From Zetaproteobacteria bacterium (GTDB lineage Bacteria; Pseudomonadota; Zetaproteobacteria; Mariprofundales; Mariprofundaceae), in NCBI GenBank assembly GCA_021545645.1, contig JAJRWP010000024.1, forward strand, positions 1-37,823: a stretch of DNA of 37,823 nt, written 5' to 3'. Below the pieces are notes generated by a model. That model saw only the letters and a list, made by a program, of their open reading frames with translations, made no database searches and was not told the origin of the DNA. Numbering within the stretch: position 1 is the first letter of the stretch; the number at the start of each line of letters is the position of its first letter. Of the stretch, positions 15,111 to 26,932 are shown piece by piece. The position numbers were made by a program, and so were the translations under genes.

Positions 15111-15176
15111 TTGATGGTACATGCTCTGGAGGGCGGCCATGTACCATCAAATGTACCAACAAAAATGATGGTACAT
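15111..15176. repeat. Cluster of integrase core-type sites
   Basis: TTGATGGTACAT occurs at 15111-15122, inverted at 15139-15150, and again (less its first T) at 15166-15176. These lie just upstream of int and around the right attachment repeat, as expected of recombinase-binding sites. Confidence 0.65.
15142..15163 (+). repeat. Right attachment-site repeat (22 bp)
   Basis: Identical to 10784-10805; it sits 44 bp upstream of the int start codon and about 110 bp from the 3' end of tRNA-Ser. Confidence 0.75.
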
Positions 15177-15274
15177 TGCTGAATTGTATAGGACAAGGCT
15201 GGACAACAAGACAAGAAAAAAGACAGCAACCACAACGATTACTGGCCTTTATTGGACTTCCTAGAATACTGATA

Positions 15275-15367
15275 TGGCGGAGAGGGTGGGATTCGAACCC
15301 ACGTGACAGGTTTCCCCGTCCAACCGATTTCGAGTCGGTGCCGTTATAACCACTTCGGTACCTCTCC
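15275..15367 (-). tRNA. tRNA-Ser (anticodon CGA), CCA encoded
   Basis: The minus strand folds as a class II tRNA: acceptor GGAGAGG/CCTCTCC, discriminator G, encoded CCA, anticodon stem ACCGA/TCGGT with loop CTCGAAA (anticodon CGA, reads UCG), a long variable arm containing GACGGGGAAACCTGTC, and T loop GGTTCGAATCC. It lies 97 bp downstream of accA in the same direction. It marks the right flank of the integrative element. Confidence 0.98.
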
Positions 15368-15464
15368 GTACCTGAAAAACCCTGTTTGAAAAGTCGGCGA
15401 AGCATACGGAAGCATGCGAGCGACGCAAGTACAGCATACGGATGTTTAATCGTGCACTGCGGGC

Positions 15465-16427
15465 TTACGTCAGCTCGGAATATGCACCCAACTTACGCAA
15501 ACGCTGGTAGCGTGTTTCAAGCAACGCATCAAGCGGTTCGGCAAGCAGTGCTTTCAAGGCCTTGTCGAGCACATCGCCCATCATTGCCGCAGCAGCTTCG
15601 GGATTTTCATGTGCGCCGCCCAGCGGTTCGGGAATAATTTCATCAATCAGGCCAAGGCCTTCGAGATCCTTGGCGGAAAGCTTGAGCGCCTCCGCCGCCT
15701 GCTCGGCAAAGCTGCGGTCATGCCACAAAATAGCTGCACAACCTTCCGGCGAAATCACCGAATAGGTAGTAAATTGCTGCATGAATAAACGGTCGCCCAC
15801 GCCAATCGCCAGCGCCCCGCCGGAACCGCCCTCGCCAATCACCGTGCAGATCACCGGCACTTTCAGGCTGGAAAGCTCCATCAGATTACGCGCAATAGCC
15901 TCGCTCTGGCCGCGTTCTTCGGCATCGACACCGGGCCACGCACCAGCCGTATCAATAAATGTCATCACCGGCATGTTAAAACGCTCGGCCAGTTGAAAAA
16001 GCCGCAACGCCTTGCGATAACCTTCGGGGCGCGGCATGCCGAAATTGCGTTTGATTTTTTCTTTGGTGTCGCGGCCCTTCTGATGCCCGATAATCACCAC
16101 CGCCTGCTCGCGAAAACGCGCCGTACCACCGACAATCGCACCATCGTCGCCGAAGGCACGATCCCCGTGCAATTCTTGAAAATCGTCAAACATTTCTTCC
16201 ACATAATCGAGAAAATACGGGCGATCCGGATGCCGGGCCAGCTGCGTGAGCTGCCAGCGGTCGGCTTTGGCATAAATATCGTGAATCAGCGCATCGCGTT
16301 TGGCGGTCAGCTTTTCCACCTCTTCGGCAATATTTACTCCGGCATCTTTGCCCATGCCGGAAAGCTCTTCGATTTTTGAAGTGAGTTCGGCGATAGGCCG
16401 TTCGAATTCCAGATAGCTACGCGGCAT
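15465..16427 (-). CDS. accA: Acetyl-CoA carboxylase carboxyltransferase, alpha subunit
   Basis: AccA (320 aa) pairs with AccD to transfer carboxyl from biotin to acetyl-CoA, the first step of fatty acid synthesis. Visible are the N-terminal family motif [11 protein letters not shown], the crotonase-like core with [37 protein letters not shown] and the oxyanion-hole region [15 protein letters not shown], then [14 protein letters not shown]. The length is typical. ATG at 16427 has AGGAGA four nt upstream and overlaps the end of dnaE by 11 bp, so the two are coupled. Confidence 0.98.
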   Translation of the reverse strand: MPRSYLEFERPIAELTSKIEELSGMGKDAGVNIAEEVEKLTAKRDALIHDIYAKADRWQLTQLARHPDRPYFLDYVEEMFDDFQELHGDRAFGDDGAIVGGTARFREQAVVIIGHQKGRDTKEKIKRNFGMPRPEGYRKALRLFQLAERFNMPVMTFIDTAGAWPGVDAEERGQSEAIARNLMELSSLKVPVICTVIGEGGSGGALAIGVGDRLFMQQFTTYSVISPEGCAAILWHDRSFAEQAAEALKLSAKDLEGLGLIDEIIPEPLGGAHENPEAAAAMMGDVLDKALKALLAEPLDALLETRYQRLRKLGAYSELT

Positions 16428-19400
16428 GTTGTCTCCTTTGCTCTCGTCTAAAACCTTGTTTTGCCTTGATTTGCGGCTGCCATGGCTGGCAAAACAAATG
16501 CACGGCATCCATGTCGAACCAGTCACGCAGTTTACACTTTACTTCCTCATTCCAACACAGGGTAAGCGAAGATGAAAGCTTCACACTTGCGCCGTTGGCC
16601 AAATGCAGGCAAAAATCGACGGCAACTTGCCCCGGATTGCGTTTCGCCAAATCAGCCAAACGCGCAATCGCCGCATCATCCCAGAAAAGCGCATGACTCG
16701 AAATACGAATTTTCCGCACCTGTTCGCCAAGCACGCTTTCCAGCGGTGCAATCGCCTCGGCAAGCAAGGACAATTCATCACGCGAACGGTCCACGCGCAA
16801 CATCGCCAACAGCGCCTGTTCGCCGTCGAGGAATTCAGAAACTTCACTATATAAACTTGGAAAACAAACCATCTCGGCACTGCCGAACAAATCCTCGATT
16901 TGTACAAAAGCCATGGTTCCGCGTGCGCTGCGATGTGTGCGCACACTGCTCACACCAAGCGGCAAAATCACCATCGAACCATCGGGGAGATTGGCCACAT
17001 CTTCCAAATTGGTATTCCACAGCCCGCTCACCAAATCCACATATTCTTCCAGCGGATGACCAGTCAAATAAAAGCCGAGCACCTCTTTTTCGTGTTTCAA
17101 ACGCTCGCCCAAACCCCAAGCAGGCACATCGGGGAAAAGCTCAGCCGCATCGCGTTCTTCACTGGCTGCAAACAATGCCGACTGCTGGGCTTGCAGATCG
17201 TGCCGTTTGCGCACCGCCCGATCCATGGCCTCGCTTAAACCTTCAATCGCTGCAAACGCATGCGGCACTAAGCCTTCCAGCGCCCCCGCTTTCAGCATCG
17301 CTTCGACAATACGTTTGTTCAGCGTTCGCGGCGGCATGCGCATGCACATGTCTTCCAAACTGGCAAAATCACCGCTATCGCGGCGCACCTCGACCAAATG
17401 GCGCACCGCAGCTTCGCCCGCACCCTTGAGCGCTCCCAAACCGAAACGAATCGCACTCTCACCTTCCGGCACAAATTCCCAATTCGATGCATTAACGTGT
17501 GGTGGCAACACCTTGATATCCATGCGTTTGCAATCGGTAATCAACGCGCTCACTTTATCGCTATTGCCCATGTCGCAAGAAAGCGTTGCCGCCATAAATG
17601 CCTGCGGAAAGTGCGCTTTCAAATATGCTGTTTGATAAGCAATCAGCGCATAGGCAGCGGAATGCGACTTGTTGAAACCGTAACCGGCGAATTTTTCCAT
17701 CAGATCGAAGATTTGCTCGGCTTTTTCAGCCGGAACATCGTTTTCTTTGGCCCCGTCCATGAAAATCTTGCGCTGTTCAGCCATTTCTTCGGCTTTTTTC
17801 TTACCCATCGCGCGGCGCAGCATATCCGCCTGCCCCAAGGTATAACCGGCCAACACTTGGGCAATCTGCATCACCTGTTCCTGATACAAAATCACGCCGT
17901 TGGTTTCGCTTAAAATCGGCTCAAGCTGCGGCAGCGTATAAACAATCTTTTCCTCGCCGTGTTTGCAGGCGATATAGGTATCTACCATGCCCGATTCGAG
18001 CGGACCCGGGCGGTACAGGGCGACCAGCGCAATCACATCTTCAAAACAATCGGGCTTCAGACGCACCAGCAAATCGCGCATGCCGGAGGATTCGACTTGA
18101 AATACCGCACTGGTCGCACCGCGCTGCAATAAATCGAAGCTCGCCGCATCGTCGAGCGGAATCGTATCAATGTTGAAATCCGCTTGTTCTTCGTGCTGAC
18201 GAATCAGCCGACAAGCCAAATCAATCACGGTCAGGGTTTTCAAGCCGAGAAAATCGAACTTGACCAGCCCGACTTTTTCGGCGCATTTCATATCCCATTG
18301 CACCACCGCACCATCTTCGCGCGCTTCTTTATACAGCGGTGCAGTTTCAACCAACGCCGTGCGACCAATCACCACCCCTGCCGCGTGTTTACCGGCATGC
18401 CGGTGCAGACCTTCCAAACGGTGGGCGATTTCAAACAAACGCGCCACATCGTTATCCTCATCAAGCATTTTTTTCAATTTCGGTTCGTCAACCAGCGCTT
18501 TGTCCAGCGTCATGTTCAAATCGTTGGGAATCAGCTTGGCGATGGTGTTCACCTTGCCCAAGTCCATATCCAAAACCCGCCCGACATCGCGCACCACCGC
18601 TTTCGCCTTCATCGAGCCGTAGGTAATGATTTGCGCCACCTGATCCGCACCATATTTTTCGGTAACGTAGCGAATCACCTCGTCACGCCGGTTCATGCAG
18701 AAATCAATATCGAAATCGGGCATGGATACGCGCTCAGGATTGAGAAAACGCTCGAAAAGCAGGCCATATTTCAGCGGATCGAGATCGGTAATCCCCAAGC
18801 AATACGCAACAATCGAACCGGCACCGGAACCGCGCCCCGGCCCGACCGGAATATCGTGCGCCTTGGCCCACTGGATAAAATCGGCGACAATCAGAAAATA
18901 ACCCGGAAAACCCATCTTCTCGATCACATTCAATTCGAAATCCAGGCGATCCTGATACACACTACGCTCGACATCCGGTGTTTGCGCACAAATCATCGGC
19001 CAGCGCGTTTCCAATCCATCGGCAGCCAGCTTGCGAATATAGGCCTTGATGTCGGAACCGTCGGGCGGCGCGAAATCCGGCAACTGATAATTGCCGAATT
19101 GCATATCCACGTTGCAACGGCTGGCGATATGCAGGCTGTTTTCCAGTGCTTCCGGCACATCTTCGAATAATTCCGCCATTTCTTCGTCAGATTTTAGATA
19201 GTTTTCCGGCGTATAATGGCCGCTAACATCATCGGCCAGCGTTTTGCCGTCGCGCAAGGCCAGCATGCCTTCAAAGGCATGAAAATCGTCGCGGCTGAGA
19301 AAATGCGCGTTGTTCGTCGCTACCAGCGGAATATCTTCGGCATGCGCCAGTTCAATCAACTGCCGGTTCAATGCCTCCTGACCAGCCACCCCGTGCCGGT

Positions 19401-19935
19401 TCAATTCGATAAAGAAATGATCGTGCGGGAATAGTTCTTTGTATTCGTTGGCCAGTTTTGTTGCACCGTTTGTATCGCCCTTGCGCAAATGCGTCTCGAT
19501 TTCGCCGTTCCAACCGCAAGACAGCGCAATCAGCCCATCGCCGAATTCGCGCAGCAGGTTTTTATCGATGCGTGGTTTGTAATAAAACCCCTGCAAATAA
19601 CTGATCGATACCAGCCGCATCAGATTGCGCCAGCCGGTATTGTTGCGCGCCAGCAGCAGCAACTGCGGATATTGCGGCCCGCGCGGCCCGGCACTGACTT
19701 TTTTCTGATAGTCGTCGCACAAATACACCTCGCAACCGAGTACCGGTTTGATACCAAGCCGCAAGGCTTCGCTGTAAAATTCGACCGCCCCGAAAAGATT
19801 GCCGGTATCGGTCAGCGCAATGGCCGGTTGGCGCATTTCCACGGCTTTTTTGAGCATCGAAGACACCGACATCGCACCGGATAACAGCGAAAAATCGGAA
19901 TGCGCATGCAGGTGGGCAAAAGGAGCGAAATGCAT
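16417..19935 (-). CDS. dnaE: DNA polymerase III alpha subunit
   Basis: Replicative polymerase catalytic subunit, 1172 aa, normal for DnaE1. An N-terminal PHP domain ([16 protein letters not shown]) is followed by the C-family polymerase core with [23 protein letters not shown], the catalytic aspartates in MPDFDIDFC, and [10 protein letters not shown] with the third acidic residue. Finger and beta-binding regions and an OB-fold domain ([21 protein letters not shown]) follow. ATG at 19935 has no strong ribosome site, but the PHP start fits. It is followed directly by accA, an arrangement common in proteobacteria. Confidence 0.98.
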   Translation of the reverse strand: MHFAPFAHLHAHSDFSLLSGAMSVSSMLKKAVEMRQPAIALTDTGNLFGAVEFYSEALRLGIKPVLGCEVYLCDDYQKKVSAGPRGPQYPQLLLLARNNTGWRNLMRLVSISYLQGFYYKPRIDKNLLREFGDGLIALSCGWNGEIETHLRKGDTNGATKLANEYKELFPHDHFFIELNRHGVAGQEALNRQLIELAHAEDIPLVATNNAHFLSRDDFHAFEGMLALRDGKTLADDVSGHYTPENYLKSDEEMAELFEDVPEALENSLHIASRCNVDMQFGNYQLPDFAPPDGSDIKAYIRKLAADGLETRWPMICAQTPDVERSVYQDRLDFELNVIEKMGFPGYFLIVADFIQWAKAHDIPVGPGRGSGAGSIVAYCLGITDLDPLKYGLLFERFLNPERVSMPDFDIDFCMNRRDEVIRYVTEKYGADQVAQIITYGSMKAKAVVRDVGRVLDMDLGKVNTIAKLIPNDLNMTLDKALVDEPKLKKMLDEDNDVARLFEIAHRLEGLHRHAGKHAAGVVIGRTALVETAPLYKEAREDGAVVQWDMKCAEKVGLVKFDFLGLKTLTVIDLACRLIRQHEEQADFNIDTIPLDDAASFDLLQRGATSAVFQVESSGMRDLLVRLKPDCFEDVIALVALYRPGPLESGMVDTYIACKHGEEKIVYTLPQLEPILSETNGVILYQEQVMQIAQVLAGYTLGQADMLRRAMGKKKAEEMAEQRKIFMDGAKENDVPAEKAEQIFDLMEKFAGYGFNKSHSAAYALIAYQTAYLKAHFPQAFMAATLSCDMGNSDKVSALITDCKRMDIKVLPPHVNASNWEFVPEGESAIRFGLGALKGAGEAAVRHLVEVRRDSGDFASLEDMCMRMPPRTLNKRIVEAMLKAGALEGLVPHAFAAIEGLSEAMDRAVRKRHDLQAQQSALFAASEERDAAELFPDVPAWGLGERLKHEKEVLGFYLTGHPLEEYVDLVSGLWNTNLEDVANLPDGSMVILPLGVSSVRTHRSARGTMAFVQIEDLFGSAEMVCFPSLYSEVSEFLDGEQALLAMLRVDRSRDELSLLAEAIAPLESVLGEQVRKIRISSHALFWDDAAIARLADLAKRNPGQVAVDFCLHLANGASVKLSSSLTLCWNEEVKCKLRDWFDMDAVHLFCQPWQPQIKAKQGFRREQRRQHAA

Positions 19936-20157
19936 GCGCCAAGCTTATCGCCGAAGCAAACGAAAAGCATCTGCGAGTATTCTGTTTTTGGACTGCCCGA
20001 TAACGCATAAAAAATTCCAGTTTATGCCCAAACGAAGGTGACATAATACTCATTCCCAGAAAATACGGAAACAACGTACCTATTCATTGATATTTCCGGT
20101 CAAGCCATCCCATTCACCCCTTGCGAATGAGCGCCAATCGCGGCATCGTGCAAGCGC

Positions 20158-20634
20158 ATGAAACCACCGTTACACATCGTCCTGTTCGAGCCGGAAATTC
20201 CGCCGAATACCGGCAATATCGCCCGGTTGTGCGCTTGCACGGCCTGCCAGTTGCATCTGGTGCATCCGCTGGGTTTCGATATTACCGATAAACACTTAAA
20301 ACGCGCCGGACTGGATTATTGGCCTTATCTGGATGTGCAGGAACATGCCGATTGGGCAGCTGTGCGCGAAACGCTCGCCGGACACCGTTGGTTCGGGCTG
20401 AGCACCAAAGCCGGGCAAGGCATCTGGGACAGCAAATTTGAAGCGGGCGATGTGTTGGTCATGGGGCCGGAAACGCGCGGCTTGCCGGAAAATATCCTTA
20501 ACGAGCTTACCCCACTGCGCATTCCGATGCGTCAAGATGCGCCGGTGCGTTCGTTGAACCTATCTTCGGCCTGCGCCATCGTCGTTTACGAGGCGATGCG
20601 CCAATTTTCCGCCAGCAGAAGAATCGATATTTGA
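20158..20634 (+). CDS. trmL: tRNA (cytidine/uridine-34 2'-O)-methyltransferase TrmL
   Basis: SPOUT-class methyltransferase (158 aa) that methylates the wobble ribose of leucine tRNAs. Family motifs are EPEIPPNTGNIARLCA at the start, LVMGPETRGLPENIL in the middle and SLNLSSACAIVVYEAMRQ in the trefoil-knot SAM site. The length is typical. It is the only plus-strand gene in this stretch, and its stop lies 4 bp from the stop of convergent mpl. Confidence 0.95.
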   Translation: MKPPLHIVLFEPEIPPNTGNIARLCACTACQLHLVHPLGFDITDKHLKRAGLDYWPYLDVQEHADWAAVRETLAGHRWFGLSTKAGQGIWDSKFEAGDVLVMGPETRGLPENILNELTPLRIPMRQDAPVRSLNLSSACAIVVYEAMRQFSASRRIDI

Positions 20635-20638
20635 ATCG

Positions 20639-22039
20639 CTAAGATGTCTGCAATGCAGTGAATAAACGCTGATGAATACCGTCGAAACCACCGTTGGAAA
20701 GAATCAGCACATCGTCGCCGGAATCGGCATGCGCAACAATAAACGCAATCATCGCCGCCGCATCGCCTAACACCTGCGCCTTGTCGCCAATCGCGGCACA
20801 CACCGCATCAATATCCAGCACTTCATTGGCCGCCAGATTGCGCGCTGAAGGCGGCGCAAAAATCACCTGATCGGCAGCCGCAAAGCAATCCGGCAAGCGA
20901 TTCTGGTGAATGCGCGTACGCATTGTATTGCTACGCGGTTCGACAATCACCCAAAGCCGCCCTTTTCCTTGCATCGCCGCTTTTGCTGCATCGACGATGC
21001 CTCGAATTGCCGTCGGATGATGGGCGAAATCATCGAATATGCGAATATTTTGCGCTTCGCCGACCAAGGTCATGCGCCTGCGAATGCCGGAAAACGAAGC
21101 AAACGCCCGCGCCATCACTTCCGCCTCAACACCCAAGGCAAACGCCGCTGCCGCCACCGCACAGGCATTGGCAATATGATGCACGCCAATCATGCTCCAC
21201 GTGCAAGAAATCACTGCTTCGCCGTGATGGAAAAGACGAAACGCACTACCGTCGGCAGCATCCGCCTGCCATTGCCACTCGGCACTGGCATGGCCGCGTT
21301 TGGCGAAAGCAATCACCGGCGTCCAGCAACCGCGCGTCAGTACCTCGGCAAGGTTTTCATCGTCGGCATTGACGATGATATGACCATTTTCAGGCACAGT
21401 GCGCAGCACATAGGAAAATTGTACTTTAATGGCCTCTAAATCAGCGAAAATATCGGCATGATCGAATTCCAGATTGTTCAAAATAAGGGTTTTTGCATGA
21501 TAATGCAGGAATTTCGAGCGTTTATCGAAAAAAGCAGTATCGTATTCATCGCCTTCAAGCATGAATTCAGCGCCCGAACCGAGCCGCGCGCCGCCGCCGA
21601 AATCCTCAGGAATACCACCAATCAAAAAACCGGGCGAACGCCCCGCCACTTCCAACACATGCGCCAGCAAACTGGCCGTTGTCGTTTTTCCATGTGTTCC
21701 GGCAACCACCACCGGATGTCTGCCGGGCAAAATATAATCGCCGACAAATTGCGCCCCGGAAGTGAATGGAAGACCTGAACGCAACACCGCTTCCACTTCC
21801 GAATTACCGCGCGAAAGCGCATTGCCGATAACCGTTAAATCAGGACGCGGCGTTAGGTTTTCTTCGGCGAATGGTGAGATTTCAATACCCATATCGGCCA
21901 GATAATCGGACATCGGCGGATAAACTCCGGCATCGGAACCACTCACCCGCCAACCGCTTTCTTTGGCCAGCGCCGCCACTGCCGCCATCGCCGTGCCGCA
22001 AATACCGGAAATATGCAGGTGTTTTTTGGCGCTACTCAT
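20639..22039 (-). CDS. mpl: UDP-MurNAc:L-Ala-gamma-D-Glu-meso-DAP ligase Mpl
   Basis: Murein recycling ligase (466 aa) that joins the released tripeptide to UDP-MurNAc. It has the Mur-ligase N-terminal site HISGICGTAMAAVA, the ATP-binding P-loop AGTHGKTTTAS, and Mpl-type segments GGIPEDFGGGARLG and LEGDEYDTAFFDKRSKFLHY, which separate it from MurC. The C-terminal domain has IFDDFAHHPTAI. ATG at 22039 forms an ATGA overlap with the TGA that ends the open frame after the acyltransferase, so the two genes were once translationally coupled. Confidence 0.96.
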   Translation of the reverse strand: MSSAKKHLHISGICGTAMAAVAALAKESGWRVSGSDAGVYPPMSDYLADMGIEISPFAEENLTPRPDLTVIGNALSRGNSEVEAVLRSGLPFTSGAQFVGDYILPGRHPVVVAGTHGKTTTASLLAHVLEVAGRSPGFLIGGIPEDFGGGARLGSGAEFMLEGDEYDTAFFDKRSKFLHYHAKTLILNNLEFDHADIFADLEAIKVQFSYVLRTVPENGHIIVNADDENLAEVLTRGCWTPVIAFAKRGHASAEWQWQADAADGSAFRLFHHGEAVISCTWSMIGVHHIANACAVAAAAFALGVEAEVMARAFASFSGIRRRMTLVGEAQNIRIFDDFAHHPTAIRGIVDAAKAAMQGKGRLWVIVEPRSNTMRTRIHQNRLPDCFAAADQVIFAPPSARNLAANEVLDIDAVCAAIGDKAQVLGDAAAMIAFIVAHADSGDDVLILSNGGFDGIHQRLFTALQTS

Positions 22040-22137
22040 TGAAAATGCGCCTCTGCTATTTCCCGAGTTTTATCCATCGCCGCCTGCACACGCGCCAATG
22101 CCGCCTCATCATCCTCATCGGCATGAATCGAAACGAC

Positions 22138-22668
22138 TTAACCGAAAACATAAACGCCGCGTGTAAACGGCTTCGGAATATAAAAATGATCCCATGACGA
22201 AGTAACCCGCCAATGGCGTTTTGTCGCCCAACAGAAGGGGCAAACGGGTAGGCCTGTTTTTTTAGCCATCATCACCGTACCCATCTGCACCTTTTCACGC
22301 GGTCCTTTCGGGCCGTCCGGGGTAATCACCAGCGCACAATGCTCCCGCTTTATTTTACGCACCATCTGTAACAAAGCCCGCGCACCGCCGCGTGTTGACG
22401 AACCACGAATGCTGTCGATATCGAACAAACGCATGGTATCGGAAATGAAAGAACCGTCGCGATGGTCGGAAATCAGCACATATACGGGCCGAATAATCAC
22501 AAAAACCGCAGACATCAGCAGCCGGTTATGCCAAAAAGCATAAATGCACCGCTCATTGCCAACAAAATCATTCTCGTTGATGGCTTTCCAGCGAATGCTC
22601 ACCGTCATAAAAGCAATCACCAGCTTGATGAGCCTCGGCACCAGCCAATGAATAAAACGATCTTTCAC
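22138..22668 (-). CDS. DUF374 lysophospholipid-acyltransferase-like protein, truncated by an in-frame stop
   Basis: Probable inner-membrane acyltransferase of the DUF374 family. Motifs are AFWHNRLL, SDHRDG, GSSTRGGARAL, ITPDGPKGPRE and GTVMMAKKTGLPVCPF. Translation stops at TAA 22140-22138, right after TRGVYVFG, the point where family members usually continue with a conserved GEP-like segment and a helical tail. The same frame goes on for 33 more codons (VVSIHADEDDEAALARVQAA...) to a TGA at 22038-22036 that overlaps the mpl ATG. So the gene seems to carry a recent nonsense change, for example CAA or GAA to TAA. The catalytic part is intact and may still work. GTG start at 22668 after AAGGA. 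Confidence 0.85.
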   Translation of the reverse strand: MKDRFIHWLVPRLIKLVIAFMTVSIRWKAINENDFVGNERCIYAFWHNRLLMSAVFVIIRPVYVLISDHRDGSFISDTMRLFDIDSIRGSSTRGGARALLQMVRKIKREHCALVITPDGPKGPREKVQMGTVMMAKKTGLPVCPFCWATKRHWRVTSSWDHFYIPKPFTRGVYVFG

Positions 22669-22817
22669 AGTGCTATATCCTTTTCCCGTTCATGCCGTGA
22701 TGTTGCATATTTCCGAACGCTAGCGCCATCGAAGTCTTTGCAGAAGCTGTTTGCAACATAAGTTTGCCAAAAAACCGACAAAACCAGCAAGACAAACGAT
22801 AAATATTTCGGCAACAT
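22665..22817 (-). CDS. Possible 50-aa secreted or membrane peptide upstream of the acyltransferase
   Basis: Begins MLPKYLSFVLLVLSVFW, a signal-like hydrophobic start, and ends HEREKDIAL. Its TGA overlaps the GTG start of the acyltransferase (GTGA), typical of coupled genes. It has no recognised family or good ribosome site, so it could be chance. Confidence 0.3.
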   Translation of the reverse strand: MLPKYLSFVLLVLSVFWQTYVANSFCKDFDGASVRKYATSRHEREKDIAL

Positions 22818-22823
22818 CGCCAC

Positions 22824-23492
22824 ATGAATCTGCATTTGCTGCCGCATTTAACCGTTGAAACCGCACCCGAACCGGATGCTGCGGTGATTTGGCTGCACGG
22901 CTTGGGGGCCGACGGCCACGATTTCGAGCCTATTGTGGCGCAGTTGGGTTTGAATAAAAACACCCGCATCCGTTTCATTTTTCCGCACGCGCCAGCCATT
23001 CCGGTTAGCATCAACGGCGGTTATGTGATGCCTGCTTGGTACGACATTCGCCAAAATGACCTTGGTATCGAACACGATGCGGCAGGCATCGCCGATTCGC
23101 AGCGCGCCATTTCTCTGCTTATCGAACAGCAGCAAATGCATGGTATTGCCAGCAACCGCATCGTACTCGCCGGTTTTTCGCAGGGGGCGGCGATGGCGCT
23201 GCATATCGGTCTGCAACAAAACGAGGCGCTGGCCGGCATCATCGCACTTTCCGGTTATCTGCTGCTACCGGACACACTGCAAGCGAGGCTGCGCGATGGT
23301 GCAAAACAAACACCGCTATTGATGGCACACGGCATTAACGATCCGGTAGTGCCGTTCGAGCTTGGCGAAAACGCATGCCACACCCTAAAAAAACTCGATT
23401 TTGACGTACAGTGGCACAGCTATCCGATGGCACATCAGGTTTGCCCGGAGGAGATTTCCATGATTGGCAACTGGCTGAACACCCATTTATAA
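22824..23492 (+). CDS. Alpha/beta hydrolase, carboxylesterase/phospholipase family
   Basis: Cytoplasmic serine esterase of 222 aa from the bacterial carboxylesterase (EstB-like, acyl-protein-thioesterase) family. It has the oxyanion HGLGADGHDF near residue 25, IRFIFPHAP, PAWYDI, the nucleophile elbow GFSQGAAM, the acid in HGINDPVVP, and the catalytic His in YPMAHQV. The length and the full triad indicate an active enzyme; its substrate is unknown. It is transcribed divergently from the acyltransferase. Ribosome site weak. Confidence 0.93.
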   Translation: MNLHLLPHLTVETAPEPDAAVIWLHGLGADGHDFEPIVAQLGLNKNTRIRFIFPHAPAIPVSINGGYVMPAWYDIRQNDLGIEHDAAGIADSQRAISLLIEQQQMHGIASNRIVLAGFSQGAAMALHIGLQQNEALAGIIALSGYLLLPDTLQARLRDGAKQTPLLMAHGINDPVVPFELGENACHTLKKLDFDVQWHSYPMAHQVCPEEISMIGNWLNTHL

Positions 23493-23521
23493 AACAAGCA
23501 TAACAACAGAACAAAAACATA

Positions 23522-23550
23522 GCGATGCGGTGGATAAACCACCGCATCGC
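23522..23550 (-). terminator. Terminator hairpin between the esterase gene and katG
   Basis: A perfect 12-bp stem (GCGATGCGGTGG, loop of 5, CCACCGCATCGC). On the minus strand it is followed by TATGTTTTTG, so it best serves katG; on the plus strand there is no T tract, but it may also slow the esterase transcript. Confidence 0.75.
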
Positions 23551-23576
23551 CCTCAGCGAATCACTTACCTCGTTTA

Positions 23577-25814
<2,238 letters not shown>

Positions 25815-25952
25815 TTATTCTCCTTTTATGTTTCTGCTTGTGCTGCATCATGTAAATCATGTTGTTTTCAGCATTAATGATAGACAGCATGCATGGATGT
25901 TATTGTAATAATAGCCTGTATATATGTATAATTGATTGATTGGATTGTAACG

Positions 25953-25967
25953 ATAGGTTTCGACTAT
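25953..25967. promoter_or_regulatory. OxyR-type half site ATAG-N7-CTAT
   Basis: An exact ATAG-GTTTCGA-CTAT lies 22 bp before the oxyR ATG. This matches the paired tetranucleotides of OxyR operators, although the full four-part motif is not clear. It could serve autoregulation and katG control. Confidence 0.5.
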
Positions 25968-25988
25968 GATGGAAAGGGAGGTGCGGCA

Positions 25989-26894
25989 ATGAATTTACGC
26001 GAAATGTCATATCTTGTTGCTGTAGCTGATTTACACAATTTCAGTAAGGCGGCCGAACAGTGCAATGTCAGCCAGCCGACCTTAAGTACACAAATAAAGA
26101 AAATGGAAGAATGGCTCGGCGTCAAAATATTCGAGCGCAATAACAAACGTGTCATGATTACCGAAGAAGGAAAAGAAATCGTACAATCTGCAAAGAAAAT
26201 CCTGCAAGAAGTGGAGCGGATCAAAGAGATTGCCGAATGCTCGCACAATCCTTTTGCCGGGAAATTCAGGCTTGGCGCATTCCCGACACTATCCACATAT
26301 ATATTCCCAGGCATGGTTCCACAGGTTAAGAAACGCATGCCGGAGCTGCGCCTGATTCTCATCGAAGAAAAAACCTCTGTTTTAATGGAACGTCTGCATA
26401 GCGGGGACATTGACGCAGCGCTGTTTGCCTTGCCGGTGCATGATGATATTTTCAAGATAAAACAGCTATTCGACGACCGCTTTTTCCTCGCTGTTCCGCC
26501 AAATCACCCCCTAGCGGAACATGCTGAAATAAACGTGGAAGCGCTTGCCCGTTACCGTTTATTATTGTTGGAAGAAGGCCACTGCCTACGAGATAACGCG
26601 CTGGAAATCTGTCAGCAGCACAATATTGAAGAAGAACAGGATTTCCGGGCAACCGGCCTTGAAACGCTACGTCAGATGGTCAAAGCCGGTACGGGCATCA
26701 CCCTCATGCCGGAAATTGCCATCAATAAGCACGAAACAGGAATACATTACATCCCTTTTTCGGAACCAACGCTACACAGAAGCATAGGACTGGTTTACCG
26801 CAAAACATCGACCAAGAATGAAATCATTGAGCAGATTGAAGCGATATTGAAGAATTCCCATCGTCAGGAATGCTCTGAAAAAGTTAGAATATAG
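25989..26894 (+). CDS. oxyR: OxyR, peroxide-sensing LysR-type regulator
   Basis: 301-aa transcription factor. An N-terminal winged helix-turn-helix (LREMSYLVAVADLHNFSKAAEQCNVSQPTLSTQIKKME) precedes the periplasmic-binding-like sensor domain. The two redox cysteines of OxyR lie at exactly C199 (EEGHCLRD) and C208 (LEICQQ) when the ATG at 25989 is used. That start has GGGAGG seven nt upstream; the longer frame from 25932 lacks one. Divergent from katG with 177 bp between the starts, the classic regulator-target arrangement. Confidence 0.96.
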   Translation: MNLREMSYLVAVADLHNFSKAAEQCNVSQPTLSTQIKKMEEWLGVKIFERNNKRVMITEEGKEIVQSAKKILQEVERIKEIAECSHNPFAGKFRLGAFPTLSTYIFPGMVPQVKKRMPELRLILIEEKTSVLMERLHSGDIDAALFALPVHDDIFKIKQLFDDRFFLAVPPNHPLAEHAEINVEALARYRLLLLEEGHCLRDNALEICQQHNIEEEQDFRATGLETLRQMVKAGTGITLMPEIAINKHETGIHYIPFSEPTLHRSIGLVYRKTSTKNEIIEQIEAILKNSHRQECSEKVRI

Positions 26895-26932
26895 TGAATT
26901 CACCTATCTTTAAGTTCCGCAGACCCGTTTAG

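Larger units (their letters stand above)
10784..15163. mobile_element. Small integrative element (about 4.4 kb) with P4-type integrase
   Basis: Perfect 22-bp direct repeats bound the region at 10784-10805 and 15142-15163. Inside are a tyrosine integrase, an AlpA-like regulator, several short coupled genes, an iteron-like array and a nested MITE; nearly all genes read leftward. There are no phage structural, terminase, lysis, partition or conjugation genes, so it resembles a phage satellite or a minimal integrated plasmid. It lies between ccoN and tRNA-Ser, with the integrase beside and parallel to the tRNA, as in many genomic islands. The repeats lie outside the tRNA gene. Confidence 0.8.

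Noticed and set aside
18184-19170. Long plus-strand open frame (328 aa) opposite dnaE
   Set aside because: It lies fully antisense to conserved dnaE, and its composition (His, Gln and Arg rich) is that of a shadow frame.
25880-25916. Full four-part OxyR operator starting at ATAG 25880
   Set aside because: Only the first tetranucleotide matches fully; the others diverge.
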